DNA of 64,000 nt from Hydrogenophaga crassostreae (GCF_001761385.1 NZ_CP017476.1:1043501-1107500); one strand, 5' to 3'; positions 1-9,606 are shown, counted from the stretch's first letter. Notes: generated by a model not told the origin, from the sequence alone. Translations and numbers: made by a program.

Positions 1-75
1 GGCGTTGAACACGTTGCGCATCTGGGCGATGGGCAAGCCCTTGTGGGTGGAAGCGACCAGGCTGTGTGAGCTCAT
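1..75 (-). CDS. N-terminus of an unidentified protein (cut by window edge)
   Basis: Only the first 25 codons are in the window, beginning MSSHSLVASTHKGLPIAQM. I chose the ATG at 75 because GGAGA lies about six bases upstream of it on the minus strand; a further in-frame ATG at 87 has no ribosome binding site. The fragment is too short for me to recognise a family. It lies downstream of grxD in the same direction but is separated from it by a terminator, so it probably has its own promoter in 88-190, where an 11-bp palindrome (CTTGATTCAAG, 103-113) is visible. Confidence 0.5.
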   Translation of the reverse strand, partial: MSSHSLVASTHKGLPIAQMRNVFNA

Positions 76-193
76 GCGGTTCTCCATTGTGTTGTGCGAC
101 AACTTGATTCAAGCACAAGTCATGCCTGGCTTCAACGCGAAAAAAACCCAGAAAAGGAGCACCTTTCCACGTTATGCCGAATTCAGAAATGCA

Positions 194-215
194 AAAACCG
201 CCCGGAGGCGGTTTT
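194..215 (-). terminator. Rho-independent terminator after grxD
   Basis: A perfect 9-bp stem (AAAACCGCC 194-202, GGCGGTTTT 207-215) with a CGGA loop. Read on the minus strand, the stem ends in a run of T. It lies 25 bases past the grxD stop codon and would end the hemA-prfA-prmC-grxD transcript. Confidence 0.85.
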
Positions 216-239
216 CATCGTGGGGCAACTGACGACCGA

Positions 240-563
240 TCAGGCTTGGCCGCTGATCACTTGTTGCAGCTCACCGGATTCGTACATCTCCATCATGATG
301 TCCGAGCCGCCGATGAACTCACCCTTGACGTAGAGCTGGGGAATCGTGGGCCAGTTGCTGAATGCCTTGATGCCCTGGCGAATGCCTTCGTCTTCCAGTA
401 CGTTCACGGTTTTCACGGTTTTGGGATCAACGCCGCATGCCTTGATGATCTGGATCGCGCGGCCGGAAAAGCCGCACATGGGGAAACTGGCGTTGCCCTT
501 CATGAAGAGCACGATGTCGTTGGATTTGACCAGTTGGTCGAGTTGGGCTTGCACGTCGCTCAT
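240..563 (-). CDS. grxD: Monothiol glutaredoxin, CGFS type (Grx4)
   Basis: A 107-aa monothiol glutaredoxin. The family binds and delivers [2Fe-2S] clusters with glutathione. The CGFS active site is at residues 30-33, preceded by the KGNASFPM lead-in, and the WPTIPQLYVKGEFIGGSDI glutathione-binding stretch follows. The open frame extends to 629, but I place the start at 563, where CAGGAG lies nine bases upstream and the protein begins MSDVQAQLDQLV like its relatives. It is the last gene of the hemA-prfA-prmC-grxD series, 47 bases after prmC. This order is common in betaproteobacteria. Confidence 0.95.
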   Translation of the reverse strand: MSDVQAQLDQLVKSNDIVLFMKGNASFPMCGFSGRAIQIIKACGVDPKTVKTVNVLEDEGIRQGIKAFSNWPTIPQLYVKGEFIGGSDIMMEMYESGELQQVISGQA

Positions 564-610
564 GGCGGGCTCCTGAAACAGTAGGGTTTGTGAACCGGAA
601 AGATGCTCAA

Positions 611-1444
611 TTATCGCCGTTTGGGCCACTGGCCACCGCTGCAGCGTTGAATGCCTGCAAGGTCGGTGCGGCTGCTCACTTGCTCGAATCCCCGCATTGA
701 GAGCAGGTCGCGCACCGCCTGGGCCTGATCGTGGCCATGCTCCAGCAGCAGCCAGCCGCCGGGCTCCAGCGATTCGGGAGCCATGGCGATCAGGGCGCGA
801 ATGTCGTCCAGGCCATCGACGCCGGCTGTGAGTGCGGTGACAGGTTCGTGGGTCAGGGCGGGCAAGTGGTGGTCGCCTTCAGCAATGTAGGGCGGGTTGC
901 TGGCGATCACGTGGAAGTGCTCGCCTTTCACGGCATGCAGCCATGAGCCATGTTTAAAGGTGACTGCGAGGCCAAGGCGCGCGGCGTTGCCGCTGGCCAC
1001 GGTCAGAGCACCGTCACTGGTGTCGGTGGCGGTGACTTGTGTTGCCGGTTGCTGGTTTTTGACTGCCAGCGCGATGGCGCCGCTGCCTGTGCCCATATCG
1101 AGGAAGCTTGGCTGATCGGTGAACCGAGCCAGGAGATCCAATGACCATTCCACCAGCGCTTCTGTGTCAGGCCTGGGTACAAGCACCCTTGCATCGACTT
1201 TCAAGACCAAACCAAAAAAGGCTTTTTCACCATGGATGTACGCTAGCGGCTCACCAGTGAGGCGGCGCTGGGTCATCGTTTCCAGCCGCAATCCGGCCTC
1301 CGGCGTGAGCGGGTCTTGGTCGTGGCGCAGCAACCATGCGCGGTCGTTGGGGTCTTGATCCAGAGCGAGCAGGAGCAACATCTGCGCATCCAGCCGTTCC
1401 AGGCCGCACGCCTGGGTCTTGAGCAGGGCGTCTTTCAACGTCAT
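611..1444 (-). CDS. prmC: Peptide chain release factor N5-glutamine methyltransferase
   Basis: A 277-aa SAM-dependent methyltransferase that methylates the Gln of the GGQ motif in RF1 and RF2. The N-terminal helical domain (about 1-90) is followed by a Rossmann fold with the SAM loop FLDMGTGSGAIALA and the diagnostic NPPY motif (SNPPYIAEGD). The frame is open back to 1609, but that part is intergenic repeat sequence; the start MTLKDALLK at 1444 gives the usual family length. Its substrate RF1 is encoded by the gene directly upstream, an arrangement known from many proteobacteria. Confidence 0.95.
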   Translation of the reverse strand: MTLKDALLKTQACGLERLDAQMLLLLALDQDPNDRAWLLRHDQDPLTPEAGLRLETMTQRRLTGEPLAYIHGEKAFFGLVLKVDARVLVPRPDTEALVEWSLDLLARFTDQPSFLDMGTGSGAIALAVKNQQPATQVTATDTSDGALTVASGNAARLGLAVTFKHGSWLHAVKGEHFHVIASNPPYIAEGDHHLPALTHEPVTALTAGVDGLDDIRALIAMAPESLEPGGWLLLEHGHDQAQAVRDLLSMRGFEQVSSRTDLAGIQRCSGGQWPKRR

Positions 1445-1550
1445 AGGGCGCCTGCGAACGAGGGCGCCCGTGGAACCGGCTTCGCCGGGCCATTGGTCGC
1501 GTCCTCCATCCTCCAGGTGAGGGGGGTGGACGCAAAGCGGCGCAGGGGGG
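1445..1550 (-). repeat. Dispersed intergenic repeat, copy 1 (prfA-prmC spacer)
   Basis: Directly after the prfA stop codon the transcribed strand reads CCCCCCTGCGCCGCTTTGCG, then C-rich blocks and a CCGGCGAAGCCGG hairpin. The same modules occur in the same order and in the same orientation to transcription at 7030-7121, 13513-13600 and 57080-57178. Function unknown; the modules can form hairpins in mRNA. Confidence 0.7.
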
Positions 1551-2633
1551 TCATATTTTCCCTTCCAGCTCGGCCAGCAACTCGGCACCGCGCTCAACCT
1601 GCAAGGCATGGATCACATCGCCCAGATCGCCTTCCATCACGGCCAGCAGTTTGTAGATCGTGAGGTTGATGCGGTGGTCGGTGAGACGGCCCTGGGGGAA
1701 GTTGTAGGTGCGGATGCGGTCGCTGCGGTCGCCGCTGCCGATCAGGCCTTTGCGGGTGGCAGCTTCTTTCGCCGCGCGCGCGCTTCGGTCTTTTTCCTGC
1801 AGGCGCGCGGTGAGCACTTGCAGCGCCTTGGCCTTGTTGCTGTGCTGGCTGCGGCCATCCTGACATTCAGCGGTGATGCCGGTGGGCAGGTGCGTCACGC
1901 GCACGGCCGAATCGGTCTTGTTGATGTGTTGCCCGCCGGCGCCGCTGGCGCGGTAGGTGTCGATGCGCAGTTCGCTGGGGTTGAGTTGCACCGCCTGGGC
2001 TTCGTCAGGCTCGGGCATCACAGCGATGGTGGCCGCGCTGGTGTGCACACGGCCTTGCGTTTCGGTCACGGGCACGCGTTGTACACGGTGGCCTCCCGAC
2101 TCGAAGCGCAGCTTGCCATAGGCGCCTGCGCCCACGATGCGCAAGACCACTTCTTTGTAGCCGCCGAGTTCGCTGGGCGACTCGCTGACGATTTCGGTGG
2201 TCCAGCGCTGGGTGTCGGCGTAGCGCGTGATCATGCGCGCCAGGTCGCCCGCGAAGAGGGCGGATTCATCGCCGCCGGTACCGGCGCGGATTTCAACGAA
2301 GGCATTGCGTTCGTCGTCCGGGTCTTTGGGCAGCAAGAGCAGTTGCAGCTCGCTGTCGAGGGTTTCCATCTCGGCCCTGGCGTGGTCGATTTCGTCTTGC
2401 GCCATTTCTGCCATGTCGGGGTCGTTCAGCATGCCGTTGGCCGTCGCCAGGTCTTCTTCGCGCTGCAGGTAGCGGTTGAAAACTTCGGTGATTGTGCTGG
2501 CTTCGGCGTGTTCCCGGCTGAGGGCGCGGAAGCGGTCCATGTTGTTGACCACGTCAGGCGCGGCCAGCAGAGCGTCGAGCTCGTGGAGCCGGGCGCGCTG
2601 GCGCATCAAGGTGCTGTGGACAAAGGGCTTCAT
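1551..2633 (-). CDS. prfA: Peptide chain release factor 1
   Basis: A 360-aa class I release factor that reads UAA and UAG stop codons. It has the usual RF1 length and start (MKPFVHSTLMRQRARLHELD). The N-terminal coiled-coil domain is followed by the peptidyl-hydrolysis motif in GAGGQHINKTDSAVRVTHLP, where the GGQ glutamine is the PrmC substrate. The C-terminus carries the conserved IRTYNFPQGRLTDHRINLT. It lies between hemA and prmC on the minus strand, 90 bases after hemA, and is probably cotranscribed with both. Confidence 0.98.
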   Translation of the reverse strand: MKPFVHSTLMRQRARLHELDALLAAPDVVNNMDRFRALSREHAEASTITEVFNRYLQREEDLATANGMLNDPDMAEMAQDEIDHARAEMETLDSELQLLLLPKDPDDERNAFVEIRAGTGGDESALFAGDLARMITRYADTQRWTTEIVSESPSELGGYKEVVLRIVGAGAYGKLRFESGGHRVQRVPVTETQGRVHTSAATIAVMPEPDEAQAVQLNPSELRIDTYRASGAGGQHINKTDSAVRVTHLPTGITAECQDGRSQHSNKAKALQVLTARLQEKDRSARAAKEAATRKGLIGSGDRSDRIRTYNFPQGRLTDHRINLTIYKLLAVMEGDLGDVIHALQVERGAELLAELEGKI

Positions 2634-2723
2634 GTGAAAACTCGTTGAAAGTGGGGCGCCATGGAGGGTGGCAGAACGACGGCGTGCTGCCCAGCGTTGG
2701 CCGGGCGGGCGTGTGAAACGTCG

Positions 2724-4016
<1,293 letters not shown>

Positions 4017-4022
4017 GTTCAG

Positions 4023-4030
4023 ATTATAAA
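4023..4030. promoter_or_regulatory. Overlapping divergent -10 boxes (hemA / small membrane protein gene)
   Basis: The AT-rich core ATTATAAA gives a perfect TATAAT on the minus strand (4028-4023) for hemA and a TATAAA on the plus strand (4025-4030) for the gene at 4065. I see no convincing -35 hexamer for either direction. The hemA box lies six bases from its ATG. Confidence 0.5.
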
Positions 4031-4064
4031 ATTGAAGCACTATGCACGCACTGGATTCGACAAC

Positions 4065-4334
4065 ATGACATTTATGGGCTTCTGGGGCCATGTGCTGGGC
4101 CTCTTCCTGCCCGCGCTGGGAGTAGCGATTATCTTGATGGCCATGCCCCGGCTGTGGCCCCGCGCTGTCAAGGGCCGGTGGCGCTTCAAAACCGAGGCGC
4201 TGACCTTGGTGGGCAGCGGGATGCTGGTGTTGCTGGCCGGGCTGGTGATTTTTGGCCGCGACGGCAAGATGCTGACCTACTCCGCGCTGGTGTTGGTGCT
4301 GGGCACCTTGGCCTGGTGGAACCGCCGGCGCTGA
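4065..4334 (+). CDS. Small hypothetical membrane protein (89 aa)
   Basis: An 89-aa protein with two to three hydrophobic segments: residues about 5-26 (FWGHVLGLFLPALGVAIILM), 46-62 (LTLVGSGMLVLLAGLVI) and 68-84 (LTYSALVLVLGTLAW), ending in WWNRRR. I do not recognise a named family. It diverges from hemA and converges on ugpQ, with only three bases between the two stop codons. The start at 4065 has no clear ribosome binding site; an ATG at 4074 is an alternative. Length, composition and position between two real genes support a coding gene. Confidence 0.75.
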   Translation: MTFMGFWGHVLGLFLPALGVAIILMAMPRLWPRAVKGRWRFKTEALTLVGSGMLVLLAGLVIFGRDGKMLTYSALVLVLGTLAWWNRRR

Positions 4335-4337
4335 GGC

Positions 4338-5102
4338 TCAGCGATCGGGCTGGAACCGGTCCACGCGGTCGGTGATGATGCCGTCGAGCTGCAGATCCAG
4401 CAGGCGCTGCACGTCTTCCGGCTCGTTCACGGTGTAGGCCAGGGCGCGCAGGCCCAATGCGCGGGCTTCGTCGCGCATTTCGGCATTCCAAAGCCGGTGG
4501 TTGCACACCAGCGCCTGGCATTCGAGTTGGGTGGCGGCTGCTTGCCAGCCGGCCCAAGCCGTGTCCAGCAACAACCCTCGGCGGAGTTGAGGGGCGGCTG
4601 ATTGGGCTGCCGCCAGAGACGCGGGTTGAAACGATGTCAAGAGTGGAGCCATGTTGGAAGGCTGGCCCGCCCACAGCCGCGCTGCTGCCAAAGCCACTTG
4701 TTCACCGGTCAAGGCTTCCAGTCCTTTGGTGGGCTTGATTTCGATGTTGAGCCAAAACCGGTTGGCCTGGCAGAAATGGGCGATGGCTGCCAGCAAGGGC
4801 AAGGGCTCGCTGGCATGGTTGGGAGAGTGCCAGCTTCCGGCATCCAGCTGGCTCAGCTCGACCCACGGCAGCAGTCCCGCTACGCCGTGACCGTTGCTGG
4901 TGCGTTCCAGTGTGTCGTCGTGCAGCAAAAACAGCTCGCCATCGGCGCTCAGTTTCACATCGCATTCGAACATGCGGTAGCCGTGGGTGGATCCCAGCTT
5001 GAAGGCGGCGAGTGTGTTCTCAGGCGCCAGCTTTCCCGCGCCCCGGTGGGCGATCCACAAGGGGTAGGGCCAATCTGCGGGATAAGCGGTGGCAGTGTTC
5101 AC
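4338..5102 (-). CDS. ugpQ: Glycerophosphodiester phosphodiesterase, cytoplasmic
   Basis: A 254-aa GDPD-family TIM barrel that hydrolyses glycerophosphodiesters to glycerol-3-phosphate and an alcohol. The N-terminus WIAHRGAGKLAPENTLAAF holds the HRG and PENT signature; FECDVKLSADGELFLLHDD supplies the metal-binding E/D and second His, and WLNIEIKP a later acidic ligand. There is no signal peptide, as expected for UgpQ rather than the periplasmic GlpQ. The start overlaps the ugpC stop by four bases (ATGA), so the two are translationally coupled. It is the last gene of ugpBAECQ, the same order as in E. coli. Confidence 0.93.
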   Translation of the reverse strand: MNTATAYPADWPYPLWIAHRGAGKLAPENTLAAFKLGSTHGYRMFECDVKLSADGELFLLHDDTLERTSNGHGVAGLLPWVELSQLDAGSWHSPNHASEPLPLLAAIAHFCQANRFWLNIEIKPTKGLEALTGEQVALAAARLWAGQPSNMAPLLTSFQPASLAAAQSAAPQLRRGLLLDTAWAGWQAAATQLECQALVCNHRLWNAEMRDEARALGLRALAYTVNEPEDVQRLLDLQLDGIITDRVDRFQPDR

Positions 5103-6103
5103 AGGCGCTGACCCGAGGCCGCATCGAACCAGTGCATACGGTCCTCGCGCGGTTGCGCCAGGATGGTGCTGCCCACGGCGGGCGCTGGCTGGTCCTCATG
5201 GGTGCGGATGATGAGGCCTTCGCTGCCCAGTTTGACGTGTACCAGGCGTTCGGCGCCCAGCAGCTCCACCGTTTCCACCTGGAGTTCCCAGCCGGCATCG
5301 CCGATGTCCAGGTGCTCTGGGCGAATGCCCAGAATCTGGCCGGCTTTGCCACCGGGTGCGTTCTTCAACAGGTTCATTGGCGGTGAGCCCATGAAGCTGG
5401 CCACGAAGGTGGTGGCGGGGCGGGAATACACCTCTTCGGGCGTGCCGAACTGCTCCATCTTGCCGCCGTTCATGACGATCATGCGCTGGGCCAGGGTCAT
5501 GGCTTCGACCTGGTCGTGGGTCACGAACAGCGAGGTGATGCCGAGTTCGCGGTGCAGTTTTTGAATCTCGAGGCGGGTCTGGGCGCGCAATTTGGCGTCG
5601 AGGTTGGAGAGGGGTTCGTCAAACAGAAACACCTTGGGCTGGCGCACGATGGCCCGGCCCATGGCCACGCGCTGGCGCTGGCCACCGGAAAGTTCCCGCG
5701 GTTTGCGTTGCAGCAAATGGCCCAGTTCCAGAATGGCGGCGGCTTTGTCGACGCGTTGCTGGATTTCAGTTGCCGGCATTTTTTTGATCTTCAGGCCGTA
5801 GGCCATGTTCTCGAACACGCTCATGTGCGGGTACAACGCGTAGTTCTGAAACACCATGGCGATGTCGCGTTCGGCGGGTTCCAGTGTGTTGACCACGCGG
5901 TCGCCAATGGCGATGTCGCCGCCGCTGATGTCTTCCAGGCCTGCGACCATGCGCAGCAGGGTGGACTTGCCGCAGCCCGAAGGGCCGACGATGACAATGA
6001 ATTCGCCTTGGGCGATCTCGGCGTTGACGCCGTGAATGACTTGCAGTTCGGTCTTACCGGTCCGGTAGCGTTTGACGACGTTGCGAAGGGATATGGATGA
6101 CAT
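5099..6103 (-). CDS. ugpC: sn-Glycerol-3-phosphate ABC transporter, ATP-binding protein
   Basis: A 334-aa ABC ATPase of the MalK/UgpC class. It has Walker A GPSGCGKST, the signature LSGGQRQRVAMGRA, Walker B VFLFDEPLSNLDA and the switch His in FVTHDQVEAM, followed by a C-terminal TOBE/MalK-type regulatory domain containing GIRPEHLDIGD. It would power the UgpA-UgpE permease. It is 44 bases after ugpE, and its stop overlaps the ugpQ start. Confidence 0.96.
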   Translation of the reverse strand: MSSISLRNVVKRYRTGKTELQVIHGVNAEIAQGEFIVIVGPSGCGKSTLLRMVAGLEDISGGDIAIGDRVVNTLEPAERDIAMVFQNYALYPHMSVFENMAYGLKIKKMPATEIQQRVDKAAAILELGHLLQRKPRELSGGQRQRVAMGRAIVRQPKVFLFDEPLSNLDAKLRAQTRLEIQKLHRELGITSLFVTHDQVEAMTLAQRMIVMNGGKMEQFGTPEEVYSRPATTFVASFMGSPPMNLLKNAPGGKAGQILGIRPEHLDIGDAGWELQVETVELLGAERLVHVKLGSEGLIIRTHEDQPAPAVGSTILAQPREDRMHWFDAASGQRL

Positions 6104-6147
6104 GAGTTTTTTTTTCTGAAGTGGGTGCTGTGTGAAGGCTGCTGGGC

Positions 6148-7002
6148 TTACTTTTCAGTGTCCACAAGGCCTTTGACGAACCAGCGCTGCATCAACATGA
6201 CGACCAGGGCCGGTGGCAGCATGGCGAGGATGGCCATGGCCATGACCACGTTCCACTCGGTGTACGACTCGCCCGAAATCAGGCGCTTGATGCCCATGAC
6301 CACGGGGTACATGGACTCATCCGTGGTCACGAGCAGCGGCCAGAGGTATTGGTTCCAGCCGTAAATGAACTGGATCACAAAAAGCGCGGCGATCGACGTT
6401 CTGGAGAGTGGTAGCAGGATGTCCTTGAAGAACCGCATGGGCCCTGCACCGTCTATGCGGGCAGCTTCCACCAGCTCATCGGGCACGGTCAGGAAAAACT
6501 GGCGGAACAGGAAGGTGGCGGTGGCCGAAGCGATGAGCGGCACGGTGAGGCCCGCGTAGGTGTTCAGCATGCCCAGGTTCGCCACCACTTCATAGGTGGG
6601 GCCAATGCGCACCTCGACCGGCAGCATCAGCGTCACAAAGATCATCCAGAACACCAGATTGCGCATCGGGAAGCGGAAATAGACGATGGCAAAGGCGGAG
6701 AGCAGGGAAATGGCGATCTTGCCGATGGTGATGATCAGCGCGCTCATCAGACTCACCCACAGCATGGGACCAGCCGCTGGAATCTGGCTGCCTGCGCTTG
6801 TGTATCCGCCGAACAGGGCAGCTTTGTAGGTTTCGATGGCGTTGCCGCCTGGCATCAGCGACATCGGGAAAGACTGTGAAATCTGCTCCAGCGTTTGCGT
6901 GGAACCGATGAACGTGACGTAGAGTGGGAAGCCGACGATGAAGACACCGAGCAGCAAGACCACGTGGGAGAGGACGGTCAGTCCTGGGCGTTTTTCAATC
7001 AT
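6148..7002 (-). CDS. ugpE: sn-Glycerol-3-phosphate ABC transporter, permease
   Basis: A 284-aa inner-membrane permease of the MalG/UgpE type with six predicted helices. The EAA loop that contacts the ATPase is EAARIDGAGPMRFFKDILLPL. The first helix (LSHVVLLLGVFIVGFPLYVTF) and the terminal MQRWFVKGLVDTEK match the family. It is separated from ugpA by a 119-base spacer holding a dispersed repeat copy. Confidence 0.95.
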   Translation of the reverse strand: MIEKRPGLTVLSHVVLLLGVFIVGFPLYVTFIGSTQTLEQISQSFPMSLMPGGNAIETYKAALFGGYTSAGSQIPAAGPMLWVSLMSALIITIGKIAISLLSAFAIVYFRFPMRNLVFWMIFVTLMLPVEVRIGPTYEVVANLGMLNTYAGLTVPLIASATATFLFRQFFLTVPDELVEAARIDGAGPMRFFKDILLPLSRTSIAALFVIQFIYGWNQYLWPLLVTTDESMYPVVMGIKRLISGESYTEWNVVMAMAILAMLPPALVVMLMQRWFVKGLVDTEK

Positions 7003-7029
7003 TGCAATGCACCATGAAAAGAAGCGATG

Positions 7030-7121
7030 TCCAACCCAGAACGCCGCCGATCCGGCTTTGCCGGTCGGCCAGCGTTGCCCCTTGGGGGGGTGACGACGAA
7101 GTCGGCGCGGGGGGTGCTCAT
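7030..7121 (-). repeat. Dispersed intergenic repeat, copy 2 (ugpA-ugpE spacer)
   Basis: Starting about ten bases after the ugpA stop codon, the transcribed strand reads CACCCCCCGCGCCG, then ACCCCCCCAAGGGG, then ACCGGCAAAGCCGG. Modules, order and orientation relative to the genes match the copies at 1445, 13513 and 57080. Confidence 0.7.
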
Positions 7122-8003
7122 CTAGTAGTTCACTTTCTTCTCGACAAAGCGGAACTGGATCACCGTGAGCGTGACCACGACCACCATCAGCACCACCGAC
7201 TGCGCAGCTGAGCCACCCATGTCCAACGCCTTGAAGCCGTCGTAATAGACCTTGTAGACCAGGATGGCGGTGTCTTTGCCCGGGCCGCCTTGGGTTGTGG
7301 CGTCTACGATGCCGAAAGTGTCAAAAAACGCGTAGACGATGTTGATTACCAGCAGGAAGAAGGTGGTGGGCGAAAGCAATGGGAAGACGATGGTCCAGAA
7401 CCTGTGCCAGGGGCTGGCGCCGTCGATGGCAGCGGCTTCGATAAGCGACTTGGGGATGGACTGCAGACCGGCCAGGAAGAACAGGAAGTTGTATGAAATC
7501 TGCTTCCACACAGCCGCCGCCACGATCAGTGACATGGCGTGGTTGGCGTTGAGCAGGTGGTTCCAGTCCAGTCCCATGGCTTTGAGGTAGTAGGCCGCGA
7601 TGCCCATCGGGGACGCGAACATGAACAACCACAACACACCGGCAACTACGGGCGCCACGGCGTAGGGCCAGATCAGCAAGGTCTTGTAGACGGAGGCGCC
7701 TTTGAGCACCCGGTCGGCCATCACGGCCAGCAGCAGTGCGATGGCCAGGCCCACGGTTGCCACCAGAACCGAGAAAACCGCGGTGGTCTTGAACGAATCG
7801 AGGTAGCTGTCGTCGTTCCACAGGCGTTCAAAATTTTCCAGCCCAACGAACTGGGTGGACAGACCAAAGGGGTCCTGGGTCAGCAGACTTTGGTAAATCG
7901 CCTGGGCCGCCGGCCAGAAAAAAAACACCAGCACGATGGCCATCTGGGGCGCAATGAGCAGCCAGGGCAGCCAGGCCGACTTAAATCGAACGCGTTTTTC
8001 CAT
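7122..8003 (-). CDS. ugpA: sn-Glycerol-3-phosphate ABC transporter, permease
   Basis: A 293-aa MalF/UgpA-type permease with six hydrophobic helices. The N-terminus RFKSAWLPWLLIAPQMAIVLVFFFWPA is typical, and the EAA loop is EAAAIDGASPWHRFWTIVFPL. It pairs with UgpE to form the channel. It lies 98 bases after ugpB, and that gap contains a strong hairpin that probably lowers its expression relative to the binding protein. Confidence 0.95.
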   Translation of the reverse strand: MEKRVRFKSAWLPWLLIAPQMAIVLVFFFWPAAQAIYQSLLTQDPFGLSTQFVGLENFERLWNDDSYLDSFKTTAVFSVLVATVGLAIALLLAVMADRVLKGASVYKTLLIWPYAVAPVVAGVLWLFMFASPMGIAAYYLKAMGLDWNHLLNANHAMSLIVAAAVWKQISYNFLFFLAGLQSIPKSLIEAAAIDGASPWHRFWTIVFPLLSPTTFFLLVINIVYAFFDTFGIVDATTQGGPGKDTAILVYKVYYDGFKALDMGGSAAQSVVLMVVVVTLTVIQFRFVEKKVNY

Positions 8004-8045
8004 GGGGAATAGGAGGTTGGAAAACGAAGGGGATCAAAACGCAAA

Positions 8046-8079
8046 ATCCGCCCTGGGCGCACGAGGCGCCAGGGCGGAT
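8046..8079 (-). terminator. Intercistronic hairpin between ugpB and ugpA
   Basis: A 14-bp stem with one bulged G (ATCCGCCCTGG-CGC, 8046-8060 against 8066-8079) and a five-base loop. On the minus strand it is followed by TTTTGCGTTTTG. The T-run is short, so it is more likely a partial terminator or an mRNA 3'-end stabiliser that allows more UgpB than permease to be made, as is known for other binding-protein operons. Confidence 0.7.
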
Positions 8080-8101
8080 GCCGATCAAGGAATGGGTGAA
8101 A

Positions 8102-9424
8102 TCAGCGCTTGTTGGCTTTTTCGAAGCGTGCAAGTTGCTCGTTGCCGCGCTTGATGGCGGCATCCAGTGCGGCTTTGGGCGCCGTTTTACCAGACCACAC
8201 GCCTTCAAGTTCTTCATCAATGATGGTGCGGATCTGAACGAAGTTGCCCAGGCGGATACCGCGCGACTTGTCGGTGGTCTTGCGGATCATCTGGTTCACG
8301 GCCACGTCGGTACCCGGATTCTTTTTGTAGTATCCGCTGTCGTCGGTCAGCTTGAACGAAGCCAGGGTGACAGGCAGGTAGCCGGTGCGCTGGTGGCTGG
8401 CTGCCGCGACTTCGGGTTTGCCGATGTAGGTGAAGAACTTGGCCACGCCCTTGTATTCGTCGGCCTTCTTGCCAGACATCACCCACAGGCTGGCGCCACC
8501 AATCACGGTGTTTTGTGGTGCGCCGGGTGCATCTGGGTAGTAGGGCAGGGTGCTGGTGCCGGAGGCGAACTTGGAGTTGCGCTTGACGTTGCCGTACAGA
8601 CCGGAGGAGCCCGTGATCATGGCGCACTCGCCAGAAACGAACGTGGCGTCAGCGGCATTGCCACGGCCTTTGTAGACAAACAGGCCGGTCTTGGCCATGT
8701 TGGCCAGATTTTCGATGTGGCGAACGTGCAGAGGCGTGTTGAACGACAGGCGTGCGTCCATGCCGCGCATGCCATTGCCTTTGGTGGCGAACTCGGTGTT
8801 GTGCCAGGCCGAGAAGCTTTCCAGTTGGGTCCAGCTGATCCAGCTGGTCGTGAAGGGGCACTTGTGGCCAGCGGCCTTGAGTTTGCCCGCGGCCAGGGCC
8901 ACTTCGGGCCAGGTGGTTGGCGGCTTCTCGGGGTCCATGCCGGCGGCCTTGAAAGCGTCCTTGTTGTAGTGGAACACCGGGGTAGAGCTGTTGAACGGCA
9001 TGCTCAGCATCTGGCCATTGGGGGCGGTGTAATAACCGGCGACGGCAGGCACATAAGCCTTGGCGTCGAATTTTTCACCGGCATCGGCCATGACTTTGCC
9101 CACGGGGACGATCGCGCCCTTGCTTGCCATCATGGTGGCGGTGCCGACCTCGAAGACCTGCAGGATGTGCGGTGCATTGCCCGAGCGGAAAGCCGCGATG
9201 GCCGCCGTCATGGATTCGTCATAGCTGCCCTTGAAGGTGGGCACGATGGTGTATTCGGTCTGGCTGGCGTTGAATTCCTTGGCCAGATCGTTGACCCATT
9301 CGCCCAGGGCTCCGCCCATGGAGTGCCACCATTGCACCTCGGTCGCGGCTTGGGCAGGGGCGCTGATCAGGGCGGCGAGCGCCATCGCGCCAGTCAATGC
9401 GGTGGTTTTAATCGTGTTTCTCAT
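8102..9424 (-). CDS. ugpB: sn-Glycerol-3-phosphate ABC transporter, periplasmic binding protein
   Basis: A 440-aa extracellular solute-binding protein, close to the usual UgpB length. It has a Sec signal peptide (MRNTIKTTALTGAMALAALI, cleavage after APAQA) and then the mature start ATEVQWWHSMGGALGEWVND, which matches the UgpB ligand-binding region. It captures glycerol-3-phosphate or glycerophosphocholine in the periplasm for UgpAEC. It is the first gene of ugpBAECQ and is preceded by a candidate Pho box, which fits phosphate-starvation control. Confidence 0.96.
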   Translation of the reverse strand: MRNTIKTTALTGAMALAALISAPAQAATEVQWWHSMGGALGEWVNDLAKEFNASQTEYTIVPTFKGSYDESMTAAIAAFRSGNAPHILQVFEVGTATMMASKGAIVPVGKVMADAGEKFDAKAYVPAVAGYYTAPNGQMLSMPFNSSTPVFHYNKDAFKAAGMDPEKPPTTWPEVALAAGKLKAAGHKCPFTTSWISWTQLESFSAWHNTEFATKGNGMRGMDARLSFNTPLHVRHIENLANMAKTGLFVYKGRGNAADATFVSGECAMITGSSGLYGNVKRNSKFASGTSTLPYYPDAPGAPQNTVIGGASLWVMSGKKADEYKGVAKFFTYIGKPEVAAASHQRTGYLPVTLASFKLTDDSGYYKKNPGTDVAVNQMIRKTTDKSRGIRLGNFVQIRTIIDEELEGVWSGKTAPKAALDAAIKRGNEQLARFEKANKR

Positions 9425-9475
9425 TGGGTCTCCATCGGGTCAAACGGTTGAATTTGCGGGGCTGAGCTTAGGTGA

Positions 9476-9508
9476 GTTGTATGACAAAGCCATTGCACCT
9501 TTGTGACA
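9476..9508 (-). promoter_or_regulatory. Candidate Pho box upstream of ugpB
   Basis: Three consecutive 11-bp units on the minus strand: TGTCACAAAGG (9508-9498), TGCAATGGCTT (9497-9487, degenerate) and TGTCATACAAC (9486-9476). PhoB sites are direct repeats of about TGTCAT-A spaced by 11 bp. The array lies 52-84 bases upstream of the ugpB start, with a weak -10 (TAAGCT, 9470-9465). ugp operons are PhoB-regulated in E. coli. Confidence 0.6.
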
Positions 9509-9606
9509 AGATTGTGGCAACAGGGCTTTCCATGAGAGGCGTGGGTGTATGTTGCACTGCGGTACCATCGTCATTCAGCGTTTTTTGCTGACTGTGAATA
9601 CCGCCA

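Noticed and set aside
8078..9451. 457-codon plus-strand frame opposite ugpB
   Set aside because: Gly/His/Ala-rich shadow; the minus-strand protein has a signal peptide and all UgpB features.
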